From an uncultured Rhodospirillaceae bacterium (lineage in GTDB: Bacteria > Pseudomonadota > Alphaproteobacteria > Azospirillales > Azospirillaceae), in NCBI GenBank assembly GCA_937927415.1, contig CALBDS010000046.1, positions 18,374 through 82,373 of the forward strand: a stretch of DNA of 64,000 bases. Reading direction: 5' to 3'. Numbering within the stretch: position 1 is the stretch's first letter; every line of letters begins with the position of its first letter. Under the pieces are notes generated by a model. It did no database searches. It had not been told where the DNA came from and was given only the letters and a program-made list of their open reading frames with translations. This document shows positions 7,733 through 15,724 of the stretch, in pieces. Made by a program: the position numbers and the translations under genes.

Positions 7733-9496
7733 ATGATGCGTTTTCTGTCCGTCTTTACCCGGACCACGGTTTCCGCGGCAGCGCTGACGGCCGCGCTCGC
7801 CGCCGGCACCGCACTGGCCGCCGGCCCGACCAAGGACGATCTGCTGGGCGACACCAAAAGCACCGGCGACGTTCTGACCTATGGCATGGGGTATCAGGGC
7901 CAGCGGTACAGCCCGCTGAAGGCTCTGACCCCCGACACCGTGTCCAAGCTGGTTCCGGTGTGGTCCTTCTCCTTCGGCGGGGAAAAGCAGCGCGGGCAGG
8001 AAGCCCAGCCGCTGGTGGTCGATGGCGTGATGTACGTCACCGGCTCCTATTCCCGCCTCTACGCCGTGGACGCCCGCACCGGGCATAAGCTGTGGCAGTA
8101 CGACCACCGCCTGCCCGACGGCATCATGCCCTGCTGCGACGTCATCAACCGCGGTGCCGCCGTCTATGGCGACAAGGTTTACTTCGGCACCCTCGACGCC
8201 CGGCTGGTGGCGCTGAACAAGGACACCGGCAAGGTCATCTGGTCCAAGAAGACGGCGGAATACAAGGACGGTTATTCCATGACCGCCGCCCCGCTGATCG
8301 TGGACGGCAAGATCATCACCGGCAATTCCGGCGGTGAATTCGGCATCGTCGGCATGGTGGAGGCGCGCGACGCCGAAACCGGCGAACTGCTTTGGCAGCG
8401 CCCGACCATCGAAGGCAACAAGGGCACGCTGGGCGGCAAGGAATCGACGGTGACCGGCGTGGTCAACGCGTCGTGGCCCGGCGACATGTGGAAGACCGGC
8501 GGCGGGGCCACCTGGCTGGGCGGCACCTACGACCCCGAAACCAACCTGCTGTATTTCGGCACCGGCAACCCGGCCCCGTGGAATTCGCACCTGCGGCCCG
8601 GCGACAACCTCTACACCTCGTCCACCCTGGCCATCGACCCCAACACGGGCGAAATCAAGTGGCACTATCAGACCACGCCCCATGACGGCTGGGATTTCGA
8701 CGGTGTGAACGAACTGGTGTCGTTCGACCTGAGGATGGACGGCAAGGTCATCAAGGCCGGCGCCAAGGCCGACCGCAACGGCTTCTTCTATGTGCTGGAC
8801 CGCACCAACGGCCAGCTCATCAACGCGTCTCCCTTCGTCAGCAAGATCACCTGGGCCAAGAGCATCGATCTGAAGACCGGCCGCCCGGTCTACAACGATG
8901 ACAACCGTCCGGGCGCGCCCACCGAGGGCGGCGAGGGCAAGGGCAAGTCGGTGTTCTCCGCCCCCGCCTTCCTGGGGGCCAAGAACTGGATGCCGATGGC
9001 CTACAACCCCGACACCGAACTGTTCTACGTCCCGGCCAACGAATGGGGCATGGACATCTGGAACGAGCCGATCACCTACAAGAAGGGTGCGGCCTATCTG
9101 GGTGCCGGCTTCACCATCAAGCCGCTGTACGACGATTACATCGGTGCGCTGCGCGCCATCGACCCCAAGACCGGCAAGATCGCCTGGGAATACAAGAACC
9201 CGGCCCCGCTGTGGGGTGGGGTTCTGACCACCGCCGGCAATCTGGTGTTCACCGGCACGCCGGAAGGCTTCCTCAAGGCCTTCGACGCCAAGACCGGCAA
9301 GGAAGTGTGGAAGTTCCAGACCGGCTCGGGCGTGGTCGGCTGCCCGATCACCTGGGAAATGGACGGCGAACAGTACGTCGCCGTGGTGTCGGGCTGGGGC
9401 GGTGCCGTGCCGCTGTGGGGCGGCGACGTCGCCAAGCTGGTGAAGGACATCAACCAGGGCGGATCGCTGTGGGTGTTCAAGCTGCCCAAAGCGTAA
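7733..9496 (+). CDS. pedH: PQQ-dependent alcohol dehydrogenase, predicted lanthanide type
   Basis: This 587-residue periplasmic quinoprotein has the eight-bladed propeller with repeated tryptophan-docking segments (such as LYAVDARTGHKLWQYDH). It has the adjacent cysteine pair Cys134-Cys135 that contacts PQQ, and the catalytic base Asp321 in HDGWDFDG. Asp323, two residues on, is the extra aspartate that marks lanthanide-dependent XoxF and PedH enzymes; calcium enzymes have a small residue there. The signal peptide ends at ALAAG. There is no fused cytochrome domain, so pedF is the likely acceptor. No PQQ biosynthesis gene is in the window. Confidence 0.92.
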   Translation: MMRFLSVFTRTTVSAAALTAALAAGTALAAGPTKDDLLGDTKSTGDVLTYGMGYQGQRYSPLKALTPDTVSKLVPVWSFSFGGEKQRGQEAQPLVVDGVMYVTGSYSRLYAVDARTGHKLWQYDHRLPDGIMPCCDVINRGAAVYGDKVYFGTLDARLVALNKDTGKVIWSKKTAEYKDGYSMTAAPLIVDGKIITGNSGGEFGIVGMVEARDAETGELLWQRPTIEGNKGTLGGKESTVTGVVNASWPGDMWKTGGGATWLGGTYDPETNLLYFGTGNPAPWNSHLRPGDNLYTSSTLAIDPNTGEIKWHYQTTPHDGWDFDGVNELVSFDLRMDGKVIKAGAKADRNGFFYVLDRTNGQLINASPFVSKITWAKSIDLKTGRPVYNDDNRPGAPTEGGEGKGKSVFSAPAFLGAKNWMPMAYNPDTELFYVPANEWGMDIWNEPITYKKGAAYLGAGFTIKPLYDDYIGALRAIDPKTGKIAWEYKNPAPLWGGVLTTAGNLVFTGTPEGFLKAFDAKTGKEVWKFQTGSGVVGCPITWEMDGEQYVAVVSGWGGAVPLWGGDVAKLVKDINQGGSLWVFKLPKA

Positions 9497-9512
9497 AGTA
9501 AAGCTTTAAATG

Positions 9513-9552
9513 AAAACGCCGGCCCCGTTGATAATTCGGAGCCGGCGTTTTT
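9513..9552 (+). terminator. rho-independent terminator after the PQQ dehydrogenase
   Basis: An 11-bp perfect stem (9513-9523 with 9541-9551), including AACGCCGGC/GCCGGCGTT, encloses a 17-nt loop and runs straight into a T-tract. It starts 16 nt after the stop codon. Confidence 0.85.
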
Positions 9553-9630
9553 GTTCGTGTTGCCGGAAACCCTCTTTCTCTGTCATGATCGGCCCGTGAG
9601 GAAACGTTCCAACAAGCGTGAAAACACGCC

Positions 9631-10290
9631 ATGAGCCGCATTCTGATTGCCGACGACCATCCCATGGTCCGCGACGCGCTGCGCAGCGCCGTCGTCTATT
9701 CGTGTCAGGCCACCGAGATTCTCGAAGCCGATTGTCTGGATGCCGCCATCCGGCTGCTGGAGGACAAGGGGGATCTGGATCTGGTGCTTCTGGACCTGAC
9801 CATGCCGGGGGTCAGCGGCCTGTCGGGCCTGCTCACCCTTCGCGGGCGGTTCCCCGCCACGCCCATCGTGGTGGTATCGGCCCACGACGACCGCCGGCTG
9901 GTGCGGGAAGCCATCGAATGCGGGGCGTCGGGCTTCATCCCCAAATCCACCCCCCGCGACGCCATCGCCGGGGCGCTGCGCCAGGTGCTGCAGGGAGAAA
10001 TCTACCTGCCGCCCCATATGGTCGGCGTGGTGGAGGAGGACACGCCGGAGGACGAGGAAACCGCCGACATCGTGCGCCGCCTCGCCACCTTGACCGCGCA
10101 GCAGATGCGGGTGCTGGAAATGCTGGGCACCGGCAAGCTGAACAAGGAAATCGCCTTTGAACTGCACATCACCGAGACGACGGTGAAGGCCCACGTCTCG
10201 GCGATTTTGCAGAAGCTGAAGGTCTACAGCCGCACCCAGGCGGTGGTCATCGCCAACCGGGTCATGGAACGGAACCGGCTGGCGCGCTGA
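9631..10290 (+). CDS. LuxR/NarL-type response regulator of the alcohol oxidation locus
   Basis: This 219-residue two-domain regulator has a receiver domain (1-120, phospho-acceptor Asp55 in LLDLTMPG, acidic pair DD at 8-9, Lys near 105 in IPKST). A C-terminal LuxR-type helix-turn-helix (about 148-210, LNKEIAFELHITETTVKAHV) follows. It resembles the ErdR/AgmR/PedR regulators that switch on quinoprotein alcohol dehydrogenases. It stands just after the dehydrogenase terminator and has its own promoter space. The partner kinase may be the truncated gene at 1-149, but that is inference. Confidence 0.85.
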   Translation: MSRILIADDHPMVRDALRSAVVYSCQATEILEADCLDAAIRLLEDKGDLDLVLLDLTMPGVSGLSGLLTLRGRFPATPIVVVSAHDDRRLVREAIECGASGFIPKSTPRDAIAGALRQVLQGEIYLPPHMVGVVEEDTPEDEETADIVRRLATLTAQQMRVLEMLGTGKLNKEIAFELHITETTVKAHVSAILQKLKVYSRTQAVVIANRVMERNRLAR

Positions 10291-10311
10291 CCTTTTCTCC
10301 CCTGCCCCCGC

Positions 10312-11154
10312 TCAGGCGGCAACCGTGCGCTGGCGCTGCTCGCCCAGCCCGGCGATGCCCAGCCGCATGGTCTGGCCGGCGCGCAGGAACACCGGCGGCT
10401 TCTGGCCCATGCCCACGCCGGGGGGCGTGCCGGTGGAGATGATGTCCCCCGGCTGCAGGCTCATGAACCGGCTGATGTACGACACCAGATGCGCCACCCC
10501 GAACACCATGGTGCGGGTGTTGCCCTGCTGGTAGCGGTGGCCGTCCACCTCCAGCCACAGGTCGAGCGCCTGCGGGTCCGGCACCTCGTCCGCCGTCACC
10601 AGCCAGGGGCCGACGGGGGCGAAGGTGTCGTGGGCCTTGCCCTTGTCCCACTGACCGGCCCGTTCAAGCTGGAAGGCGCGTTCGGACACGTCGTTCACGA
10701 CGCAATACCCGGCCACACAGTCCAGCGCCCGTTCTTCCGGCACGTATTTGGCGGGGGAACCGATGACCACGCCCAGTTCCACCTCCCAATCGGCCTTTTC
10801 CGAACCGCGGGGGATCTCCACGTCGTCGTAGGGGCCGCAAAGGCTGCTTGACGGTTTCAGGAACAGCACCGGCTCGGGCGGGACGGCCATGCCGGATTCC
10901 GCCGCGTGATCGGAATAGTTGAGGCCGACACACACGATCTTGCCGACGCCGCCGACGCACGGGCCGATGCGCGGGGTTCCGTCCACCAGCGGCAGGCTGT
11001 CCGGGTCCAGCCGGCGCAGGCGGTCCAGACCGTCCGGCGCCAGGACGCCCCCGGCGATATCGGCCACATGCTGCGACACATCGCGCAACCGGCCCTGCCC
11101 ATCCAGCAGGGCCGGTTTTTCCGCACCCGGCCGACCAACGCGCACCAGCTTCAT
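10312..11154 (-). CDS. fumarylacetoacetate hydrolase family protein
   Basis: This 280-residue protein has the FAH C-terminal fold: KIVCVGLNYSDHAAESG, the metal-binding acidic set in EKADWEVELGVVIG, and NDVSERAFQ. Relatives cleave or decarboxylate acylpyruvates, ureidoglycolate or 2-hydroxy-hepta-2,4-diene-1,7-dioates; the sequence does not separate these. ATG at 11154 is preferred over a longer form because GGTGGAA precedes it and the MKLVRVG start is typical. It is convergent with the response regulator and may be unrelated to it. Confidence 0.85.
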   Translation of the reverse strand: MKLVRVGRPGAEKPALLDGQGRLRDVSQHVADIAGGVLAPDGLDRLRRLDPDSLPLVDGTPRIGPCVGGVGKIVCVGLNYSDHAAESGMAVPPEPVLFLKPSSSLCGPYDDVEIPRGSEKADWEVELGVVIGSPAKYVPEERALDCVAGYCVVNDVSERAFQLERAGQWDKGKAHDTFAPVGPWLVTADEVPDPQALDLWLEVDGHRYQQGNTRTMVFGVAHLVSYISRFMSLQPGDIISTGTPPGVGMGQKPPVFLRAGQTMRLGIAGLGEQRQRTVAA

Positions 11155-11337
11155 AGCACGTTCCACCCTGTTGTTTTCGCGTGCGCTTTTCCGCGCTGCC
11201 GCCAGCTTAGCGGATTTTCCCCCGCGCACGGCAGGGGGAAATCCTGAACGCGGCCTGAACGGCGGCGTCAGCGTCGGTTCAGACGCCGGGGCCTATGCTT
11301 TTTCCATGATCGCAACCGCAAGACAGGACAACGGATC

Positions 11338-11475
11338 ATGCTGCGCCGGATGCTTCTTCACATGGCTGTCGCCACCCTGCTGATCGCCTCGGCGGCGTTC
11401 GCCTGGCAGGTGATGGCCGACGGCGACGGGGCCGGCTCCACCGCCGGTACCCTGGTCCGCGTCCTGGCCGACTGA
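11338..11475 (+). CDS. small single-span membrane protein upstream of cytochrome b561
   Basis: This 45-residue open frame encodes one hydrophobic helix (MLLHMAVATLLIASAAFAW) followed by a short polar tail rich in Gly and Ala. It ends 22 nt before the cytochrome b561 gene. It has an ATG start but no strong ribosome-binding site. I do not recognise a family; the context suggests a small accessory subunit of the b-type cytochrome module. It could also be a chance open frame, although the hydrophobic segment and position favour a real gene. Confidence 0.45.
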   Translation: MLRRMLLHMAVATLLIASAAFAWQVMADGDGAGSTAGTLVRVLAD

Positions 11476-11497
11476 CCCCCGCACCCGGAGACCGGCC

Positions 11498-12055
11498 ATG
11501 ACCACCCCGTCCCCCTCCCCCCGGCTCCCGTTCCCGTCGAAACGGGCGCAGATGAGCTTTCTGTTCCTGTTCCACGCGCTGGTGTCGGGCGGCTTCATCG
11601 TCGCCTATCTGACCGGCGACGAGGACACCTATGGCATGCATCTGTTCGCCGGCTACACGGTGCTGATCGCTGTGGCCGTGCGGCTGGCGCTGGGCCTGAT
11701 CGCCCCCGACGGCAGCCCGCTGCGCCTGCCCCACCCGTCGCGGGCGGCCCTGGGCCAATGGCTGGGGTGGCTGGTGCGCGGCGACAGCCGGGCCTGGCGC
11801 GGGCGCCCGGCGGTGCTGTCGTGGATGGCGGCCCTGCTGCTGGCCGCCCTGGCCCTGGTCACCGTCAGCGGTGTCGCCGCCGACGCCGTGTCGAAGCTGG
11901 AGCATCTGCACGAGGCGCTGTCCACCCTCGGCCTGTGGCTGATCGTCGGGCATGTGGCGGTGGTCTTCGGCCTGCATGGGCTGAAGCACCTTCAGACCGC
12001 GGCCCCAGCACCTTCCCCCGTTCACCCCACCTCCACCCATGGAGCGACCCCATGA
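11498..12055 (+). CDS. cytochrome b561-family membrane protein
   Basis: This 185-residue protein has four predicted membrane segments and histidines suited to bind b heme (FHALVSGG, MHLFAGY, HLHEALSTLGLWLIVGH). It matches the cytochrome b/b561 proteins that feed electrons from the quinol pool to periplasmic c cytochromes. It is followed, with a 4-nt ATGA overlap, by SHP-like and diheme cytochrome c genes, the same trio known from Rhodobacter and Shewanella. Together they form a probable quinol-to-cytochrome branch. Confidence 0.87.
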   Translation: MTTPSPSPRLPFPSKRAQMSFLFLFHALVSGGFIVAYLTGDEDTYGMHLFAGYTVLIAVAVRLALGLIAPDGSPLRLPHPSRAALGQWLGWLVRGDSRAWRGRPAVLSWMAALLLAALALVTVSGVAADAVSKLEHLHEALSTLGLWLIVGHVAVVFGLHGLKHLQTAAPAPSPVHPTSTHGATP

Positions 12056-12486
12056 AACGCCTTTCCTCGGCCTGCGCGGCGGCGGCCCTGCTGCTGACCG
12101 CCGGTGCGGCCCTGCCGGCGCGCGCCGATGCCGCCCGCGATGCCATCCTGACCGCCTATGCCGCCGAAGCCCAGCGGGAGGATTCCGGGTTCACCGGCTT
12201 CGACGCCGCCCGTGGTCGGGCGCTCTACATGGGGCCGCACACGGGCGGCAAGGCGGAAACGCCTGCGTGTGCCACCTGCCACACCCCCGACCCCACCCGC
12301 AGCGGCCAGCACCAGAAGACCGGGCGCAGCATCGATCCCATGGCCGTCAGCGCCAACCCCGCCCGCTTCACCAACGCCACCGACGTGGAAAAGCGTTTTT
12401 CCCGCGATTGCCCCGCCGTCCTGGGCCGCGCCTGCACCGCGCGGGAAAAGGGCGATTTCATCACCTACCTGACAGGCAAGCCATGA
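12052..12486 (+). CDS. SHP-like monoheme cytochrome c (DUF1924 family)
   Basis: This 144-residue exported cytochrome has a signal peptide ending ARADA and a heme site CATCH at residues 73-77. RFTNATDVEKRFSRDC contains Asn108, at the place of the unusual Asn axial ligand of sphaeroides heme protein; two downstream cysteines could form the SHP disulfide. SHP proteins bind oxygen or nitric oxide at the heme when reduced and receive electrons from the diheme cytochrome. Start and stop overlap both neighbours by 4 nt. Ligand assignment rests on motif similarity. Confidence 0.8.
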   Translation: MKRLSSACAAAALLLTAGAALPARADAARDAILTAYAAEAQREDSGFTGFDAARGRALYMGPHTGGKAETPACATCHTPDPTRSGQHQKTGRSIDPMAVSANPARFTNATDVEKRFSRDCPAVLGRACTAREKGDFITYLTGKP

Positions 12487-12908
12487 TCCGCATCCCCGCC
12501 CTGACCGCCGCCGCCGCCGTCCTGTGCCTGAGTGCCCTGCCGGGGCTGGCCAACGAGATGGAGCGCGTCCCCCCCGTTACCCATCCCGCCACGCAAAAGG
12601 AATGCGGCGAATGCCACATGGCGTTCCAGCCGGGCCTGCTGCCGGCCCAAAGCTGGAACCGGATCATGGACGGGCTGGCCGACCATTTCGGCGACAACGC
12701 CAGCCTGCCCGCCGATGCGGTGGCCGACATCCGCGCCTATCTGACCGCCAACGCCGGGCGCGGCGACGGCACCCTGCTGCGGATCACCGAGCAGCGTTGG
12801 TTCGTCCACGAACACCGCAAGCGCCACCTGGGCAACCGCGCCAAAAGCTTCGCCGATTGCCAGGCCTGCCACCAGGACGCCGCCCGCGGCCTGTACGAGG
12901 ACGACTGA
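12483..12908 (+). CDS. diheme cytochrome c (DHC), partner of SHP
   Basis: This 141-residue periplasmic protein has a signal peptide (ending GLANE) and two heme sites, CGECH at residues 41-45 and CQACH at 126-130. The wide spacing is typical of DHC, the diheme donor for SHP. It is the last gene of the b561-SHP-DHC module, translationally coupled to the SHP-like gene, with a hairpin just downstream. The likely role is electron transfer between the membrane cytochrome b and the SHP-like protein. Confidence 0.87.
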   Translation: MIRIPALTAAAAVLCLSALPGLANEMERVPPVTHPATQKECGECHMAFQPGLLPAQSWNRIMDGLADHFGDNASLPADAVADIRAYLTANAGRGDGTLLRITEQRWFVHEHRKRHLGNRAKSFADCQACHQDAARGLYEDD

Positions 12909-12915
12909 TGGAGCG

Positions 12916-12940
12916 GCGGGCCGGTTCAGAACCGGCCCGC
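12916..12940. terminator. hairpin between convergent DHC and methyltransferase genes
   Basis: GCGGGCCGGTT at 12916-12926 pairs perfectly with AACCGGCCCGC at 12930-12940 around a CAG loop. It spans the last codons of the leftward gene and lies 8 nt after the rightward stop. No T-run is present on either side, so termination would be weak or bidirectional. Confidence 0.55.
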
Positions 12941-13504
12941 AGCCCGACGATAGGTCCAGACGAAGGCAGGGGGAACGTTGCGGGCGATCCAGCCGGTGCG
13001 GGCACCCGTCAGCCCCAACCGCCGCAGAACCGCCGGGGCCACCGGCGAGAACGGCCCATAGGTGAACTGGACGAAGATCCCCTGCGGCCCCAGGGAATCG
13101 AAGGCTCCGGCCAGGATGCGCAACTGCACCGCACCGGGAAAATTGATGAGCGGCAGGCCCGAGACGACGGCATCGCACCCCTGCCACCCATGGTCCCGCG
13201 TGATGCGCCGCAGACGGCAGGCGTTTTCCCGCACGATGCAGGCTCCGGGATAGTCAAGCGCCAGACGGGCGGCAAAGCTGCGGTCGAGTTCGACCAGCAG
13301 AAGGTCGCGGTCGGCGACCCCGGCGTCGATCAGGGCGCGGGTCATGACGCCGGTGCCCGGCCCCAGCTCCACGATCCGGCGGCCGGGGGCCGCCCCGGCG
13401 GCACGGGCCATCGACCGGCACAGGGTGGGACCGCTGGGGGCAATGGCTCCGACGGCCAGCGGATTGCGCATCCACCGCTCGACGAAAAGAATGTTTTCTC
13501 CCAA
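12926..13504 (-). CDS. SAM-dependent methyltransferase, phospholipid N-methyltransferase-like
   Basis: This 192-residue class I methyltransferase has motif I IVELGPGTGVMTRAL, motif II LLLVELDRSF and the segment DAVVSGLPL. It resembles the PmtA phosphatidylethanolamine N-methyltransferase group and 16S adenine dimethylase relatives; PmtA-like is more likely from the N-terminal FVERWMRNPLAVGAIAPSG. I chose TTG at 13502-13504 because GGAG lies about 7 nt upstream and the length fits the family. A longer form from 13642 has a proline/arginine-rich leader that looks non-coding. Confidence 0.75.
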   Translation of the reverse strand: MGENILFVERWMRNPLAVGAIAPSGPTLCRSMARAAGAAPGRRIVELGPGTGVMTRALIDAGVADRDLLLVELDRSFAARLALDYPGACIVRENACRLRRITRDHGWQGCDAVVSGLPLINFPGAVQLRILAGAFDSLGPQGIFVQFTYGPFSPVAPAVLRRLGLTGARTGWIARNVPPAFVWTYRRAAGRF

Positions 13505-13693
13505 AGGATTCTCCGTGGCGCTCCGGCCCCTTGCGCACCCGCGCGGACCGGACAGCCGGAACCAGACGATGCCCACCATGGAACAGTCAGGCCCCGGTCT
13601 GCCAGGGGTTATACCCGCCGGCTGCCGAACGCAATACGGCACGCGCGGTTATCTGCCGTGCTATCGCCGCCGCCCCCTGCCATCAGGCGGAAT

Positions 13694-13717
13694 CGCTATA
13701 TTTGACAAAATATAATT
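13694..13717 (+). promoter_or_regulatory. probable ModE (molybdate) operator upstream of modA-like gene
   Basis: CGCTATAT at 13694-13701 and ATATAATT at 13710-13717 are near-inverted halves separated by 8 nt, the 8-8-8 layout of the known CGTTATAT-N8-ATATAACG molybdate box. The right half departs at its last two bases. It sits 55 nt before the modA-like start. TTGACA at 13702-13707 in the spacer could double as a -35 element, so bound repressor would block it. Confidence 0.6.
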
Positions 13718-13771
13718 CGTGCCTTTAATAATGCGCCTCACCACCCTTCGCTTCCCTGCACAGGCAATCCC

Positions 13772-14578
13772 ATGCGTCTTTCCCATTGCCTCGTCCTTTT
13801 GGGGGCCGTCGCCCTCACTCCCCCGGCGCTGGCCGGCGATCTGGTGTTGTACGGGGCGGGCAGCCTGAAGGCGGTGATGACCGCCATTGCCGCCGACTAC
13901 ACCAAGGCCACCGGCACCCCGGTGCGCACCGCCTTCGGCCCGTCGGGCCTGATGCGCGAACGGATCGAGGCGGGGGAGGCGGTGGACCTTTTCACCTCGG
14001 CCGACATGGGCCACGCGCTGACGCTGCGCGCCGACGGGCGGGCGGCCGCAGCGGTGATGTTCACCCGCAACAGGTTGTGCGCCTTTGCCAAGCCCGACGC
14101 CGGGCTGGACCCCGACCATTTCGCCGCCCGGCTGCTGGACCCGGCGGTCAAGCTGGGCACCTCCACCCCCAAGGCCGATCCCGGCGGCGATTACACCTGG
14201 GCCATGTTCCGGCTGATCGATGCGGCGGTTCCCGGCGCCTTCGCGCAACTGGACGCCAAGGCACAGAAGATCGTCGGCAATTCCACCGCCGCCAACCCCG
14301 CCGACCCCGATCCCATCGCCTCGGCGTTCCAGCGGGGGGACATCACCGTCATGATCGCCTATTGCAGCGGGGCGGAGCAGCGGCGCAAGGCCACCCCGGA
14401 TCTGCAGGTGGTGCCGGTGCCGGCCCCCTACGCCACCGGCCCGGAATACGGCATGACCATCACCCGCCTGGACAACCCGGCGGCCGTGGGTCTGATGGCG
14501 GCCATCCTGTCACCGGAAGGACAGGCGACCCTGGCGAAGCACGGCTTCGAGCCGGTCGGCCTGCCGGCCACTCCGTAA
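13772..14578 (+). CDS. ModA-like molybdate/oxyanion-binding periplasmic protein
   Basis: This 268-residue exported binding protein has a signal peptide ending PALAG, then DLVLYGAGSLKAVMTAIAADY, FGPSGLMRERIEAGE and VDLFTSADMGHALTL, which match the ModA fold and its Ser-containing ligand loops. No ModB or ModC gene is nearby, so it is a solitary copy whose permease is elsewhere, or it serves another oxyanion such as tungstate. The upstream ModE-type box supports molybdate control. Confidence 0.8.
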   Translation: MRLSHCLVLLGAVALTPPALAGDLVLYGAGSLKAVMTAIAADYTKATGTPVRTAFGPSGLMRERIEAGEAVDLFTSADMGHALTLRADGRAAAAVMFTRNRLCAFAKPDAGLDPDHFAARLLDPAVKLGTSTPKADPGGDYTWAMFRLIDAAVPGAFAQLDAKAQKIVGNSTAANPADPDPIASAFQRGDITVMIAYCSGAEQRRKATPDLQVVPVPAPYATGPEYGMTITRLDNPAAVGLMAAILSPEGQATLAKHGFEPVGLPATP

Positions 14579-14593
14579 ACGCCCCTCTCTCGG

Positions 14594-15640
14594 TCAGGGG
14601 GCCGCCTTTACAGACTCCGCCGTGTTTCCGGCCCCCTTCCCGCCATCCCCCTCCTTGGCTTCCGGAGCGGAGGCGGCATTCGCCGCCTTGGCGGCGACCA
14701 TCTGTTCCAGACGGCTGCGGTAGCCGGCGACGGCCCCCCGCACCTCCGCCTGCATCGCGTCCAGCGGGCGGCCGGGGTCGAGCGCACGCATCAGATCATA
14801 GACCCGTTCGACGATGTGCTCCGCCGTCTCCGCCGCCACGCCCCCCGTGGCGGCTTCGGTTCGAATGGCGTCCACCATCTTTTTCAGGGCGACGCATTGG
14901 GCCTTGATGTTGGTGGCCCCGCTTTCCGGCAGGCGGCGGTGAATGTCGTCGATCAGCACCGCCGCCCGCGCCACATGATCCAGTGCGGCCTTTTCCGCCG
15001 CCACCAGACCGGGCCGGGCCAGTTCCACCAGAAACGCCACCTGCACGCTGCCGCGCAGCAGCTTCTGCCCGTTCACCTGATGGCAGGCCTCCGCCATCGC
15101 CTGGCGCAGGCTGGCCTGATCCCACCGCCCGGTTGCCCGCAGCCGCAGGGTGTTGGGCACGTCCAAAAGCGGAATCTGCGCCCCTTCCCGCGGGGCCTTG
15201 CGGCGGTCGGGGCCGGTGTAATCGGCGGTGACGACGAATTTCTTGCGCCCTTCGATCAGGGCGGTCAGCCGCTCCTGCACATGCTTGGGCGACACCGGCT
15301 TGACCATCAGATCGTCGGCCCCGGTGTTGGTCACCCGCACCAGCAGGGCGGGGGTCGGCTGCCACGTGGTGACGATGACGATGGCAAAGGGGTTGGGCAC
15401 CCCCGGTTCGTTGCGCAGGGTGCGGACGAAACGCAGCGTTTCCGCCTCGTCCCCATCGGCATCAATCAGGATGAGGTCGGGGGTGTCGCTGGACAGCATC
15501 ACGGCGGCATCCTTGACGGCCCCGTACCCCTCGATGCGCTTGACCCCGAGGCGGATCATCACCTCGCGCAGCACCCGCAGCGAGTGGGGTTGGGCATCGA
15601 TGATTGCCGCCCCGACCATGGAAAAATCGTACTCTGCCAT
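14594..15640 (-). CDS. receiver-domain protein with non-DNA-binding C-terminal region
   Basis: This 348-residue protein has an N-terminal receiver domain (about 8-130; likely phospho-acceptor Asp60 in DLILIDADGD, conserved Lys in MVKPVSP). The acidic pocket near Asp15 is reduced to one Asp. Residues ~150-310 are mainly helical with no recognised output domain; the tail (~315-348) is rich in Ala, Lys and Glu. It may act through protein contacts, like several alphaproteobacterial single-domain regulators. No kinase is adjacent. Confidence 0.7.
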   Translation of the reverse strand: MAEYDFSMVGAAIIDAQPHSLRVLREVMIRLGVKRIEGYGAVKDAAVMLSSDTPDLILIDADGDEAETLRFVRTLRNEPGVPNPFAIVIVTTWQPTPALLVRVTNTGADDLMVKPVSPKHVQERLTALIEGRKKFVVTADYTGPDRRKAPREGAQIPLLDVPNTLRLRATGRWDQASLRQAMAEACHQVNGQKLLRGSVQVAFLVELARPGLVAAEKAALDHVARAAVLIDDIHRRLPESGATNIKAQCVALKKMVDAIRTEAATGGVAAETAEHIVERVYDLMRALDPGRPLDAMQAEVRGAVAGYRSRLEQMVAAKAANAASAPEAKEGDGGKGAGNTAESVKAAP

Positions 15641-15724
15641 CTCCCTGCCACCCCCGATTACGACGGTGGAACCTTACCACGGCTCCCTTTCCGGCCACAT
15701 CGGGGGTTGAGCGAAAAAGGTGCG

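Noticed and set aside
7733..9496. Calcium-type methanol dehydrogenase (MxaF)
   Set aside because: Asp323, the DGWDFDG form and ped-type neighbours argue for a PedH/ExaA-type enzyme; no mxaG/mxaI genes follow.
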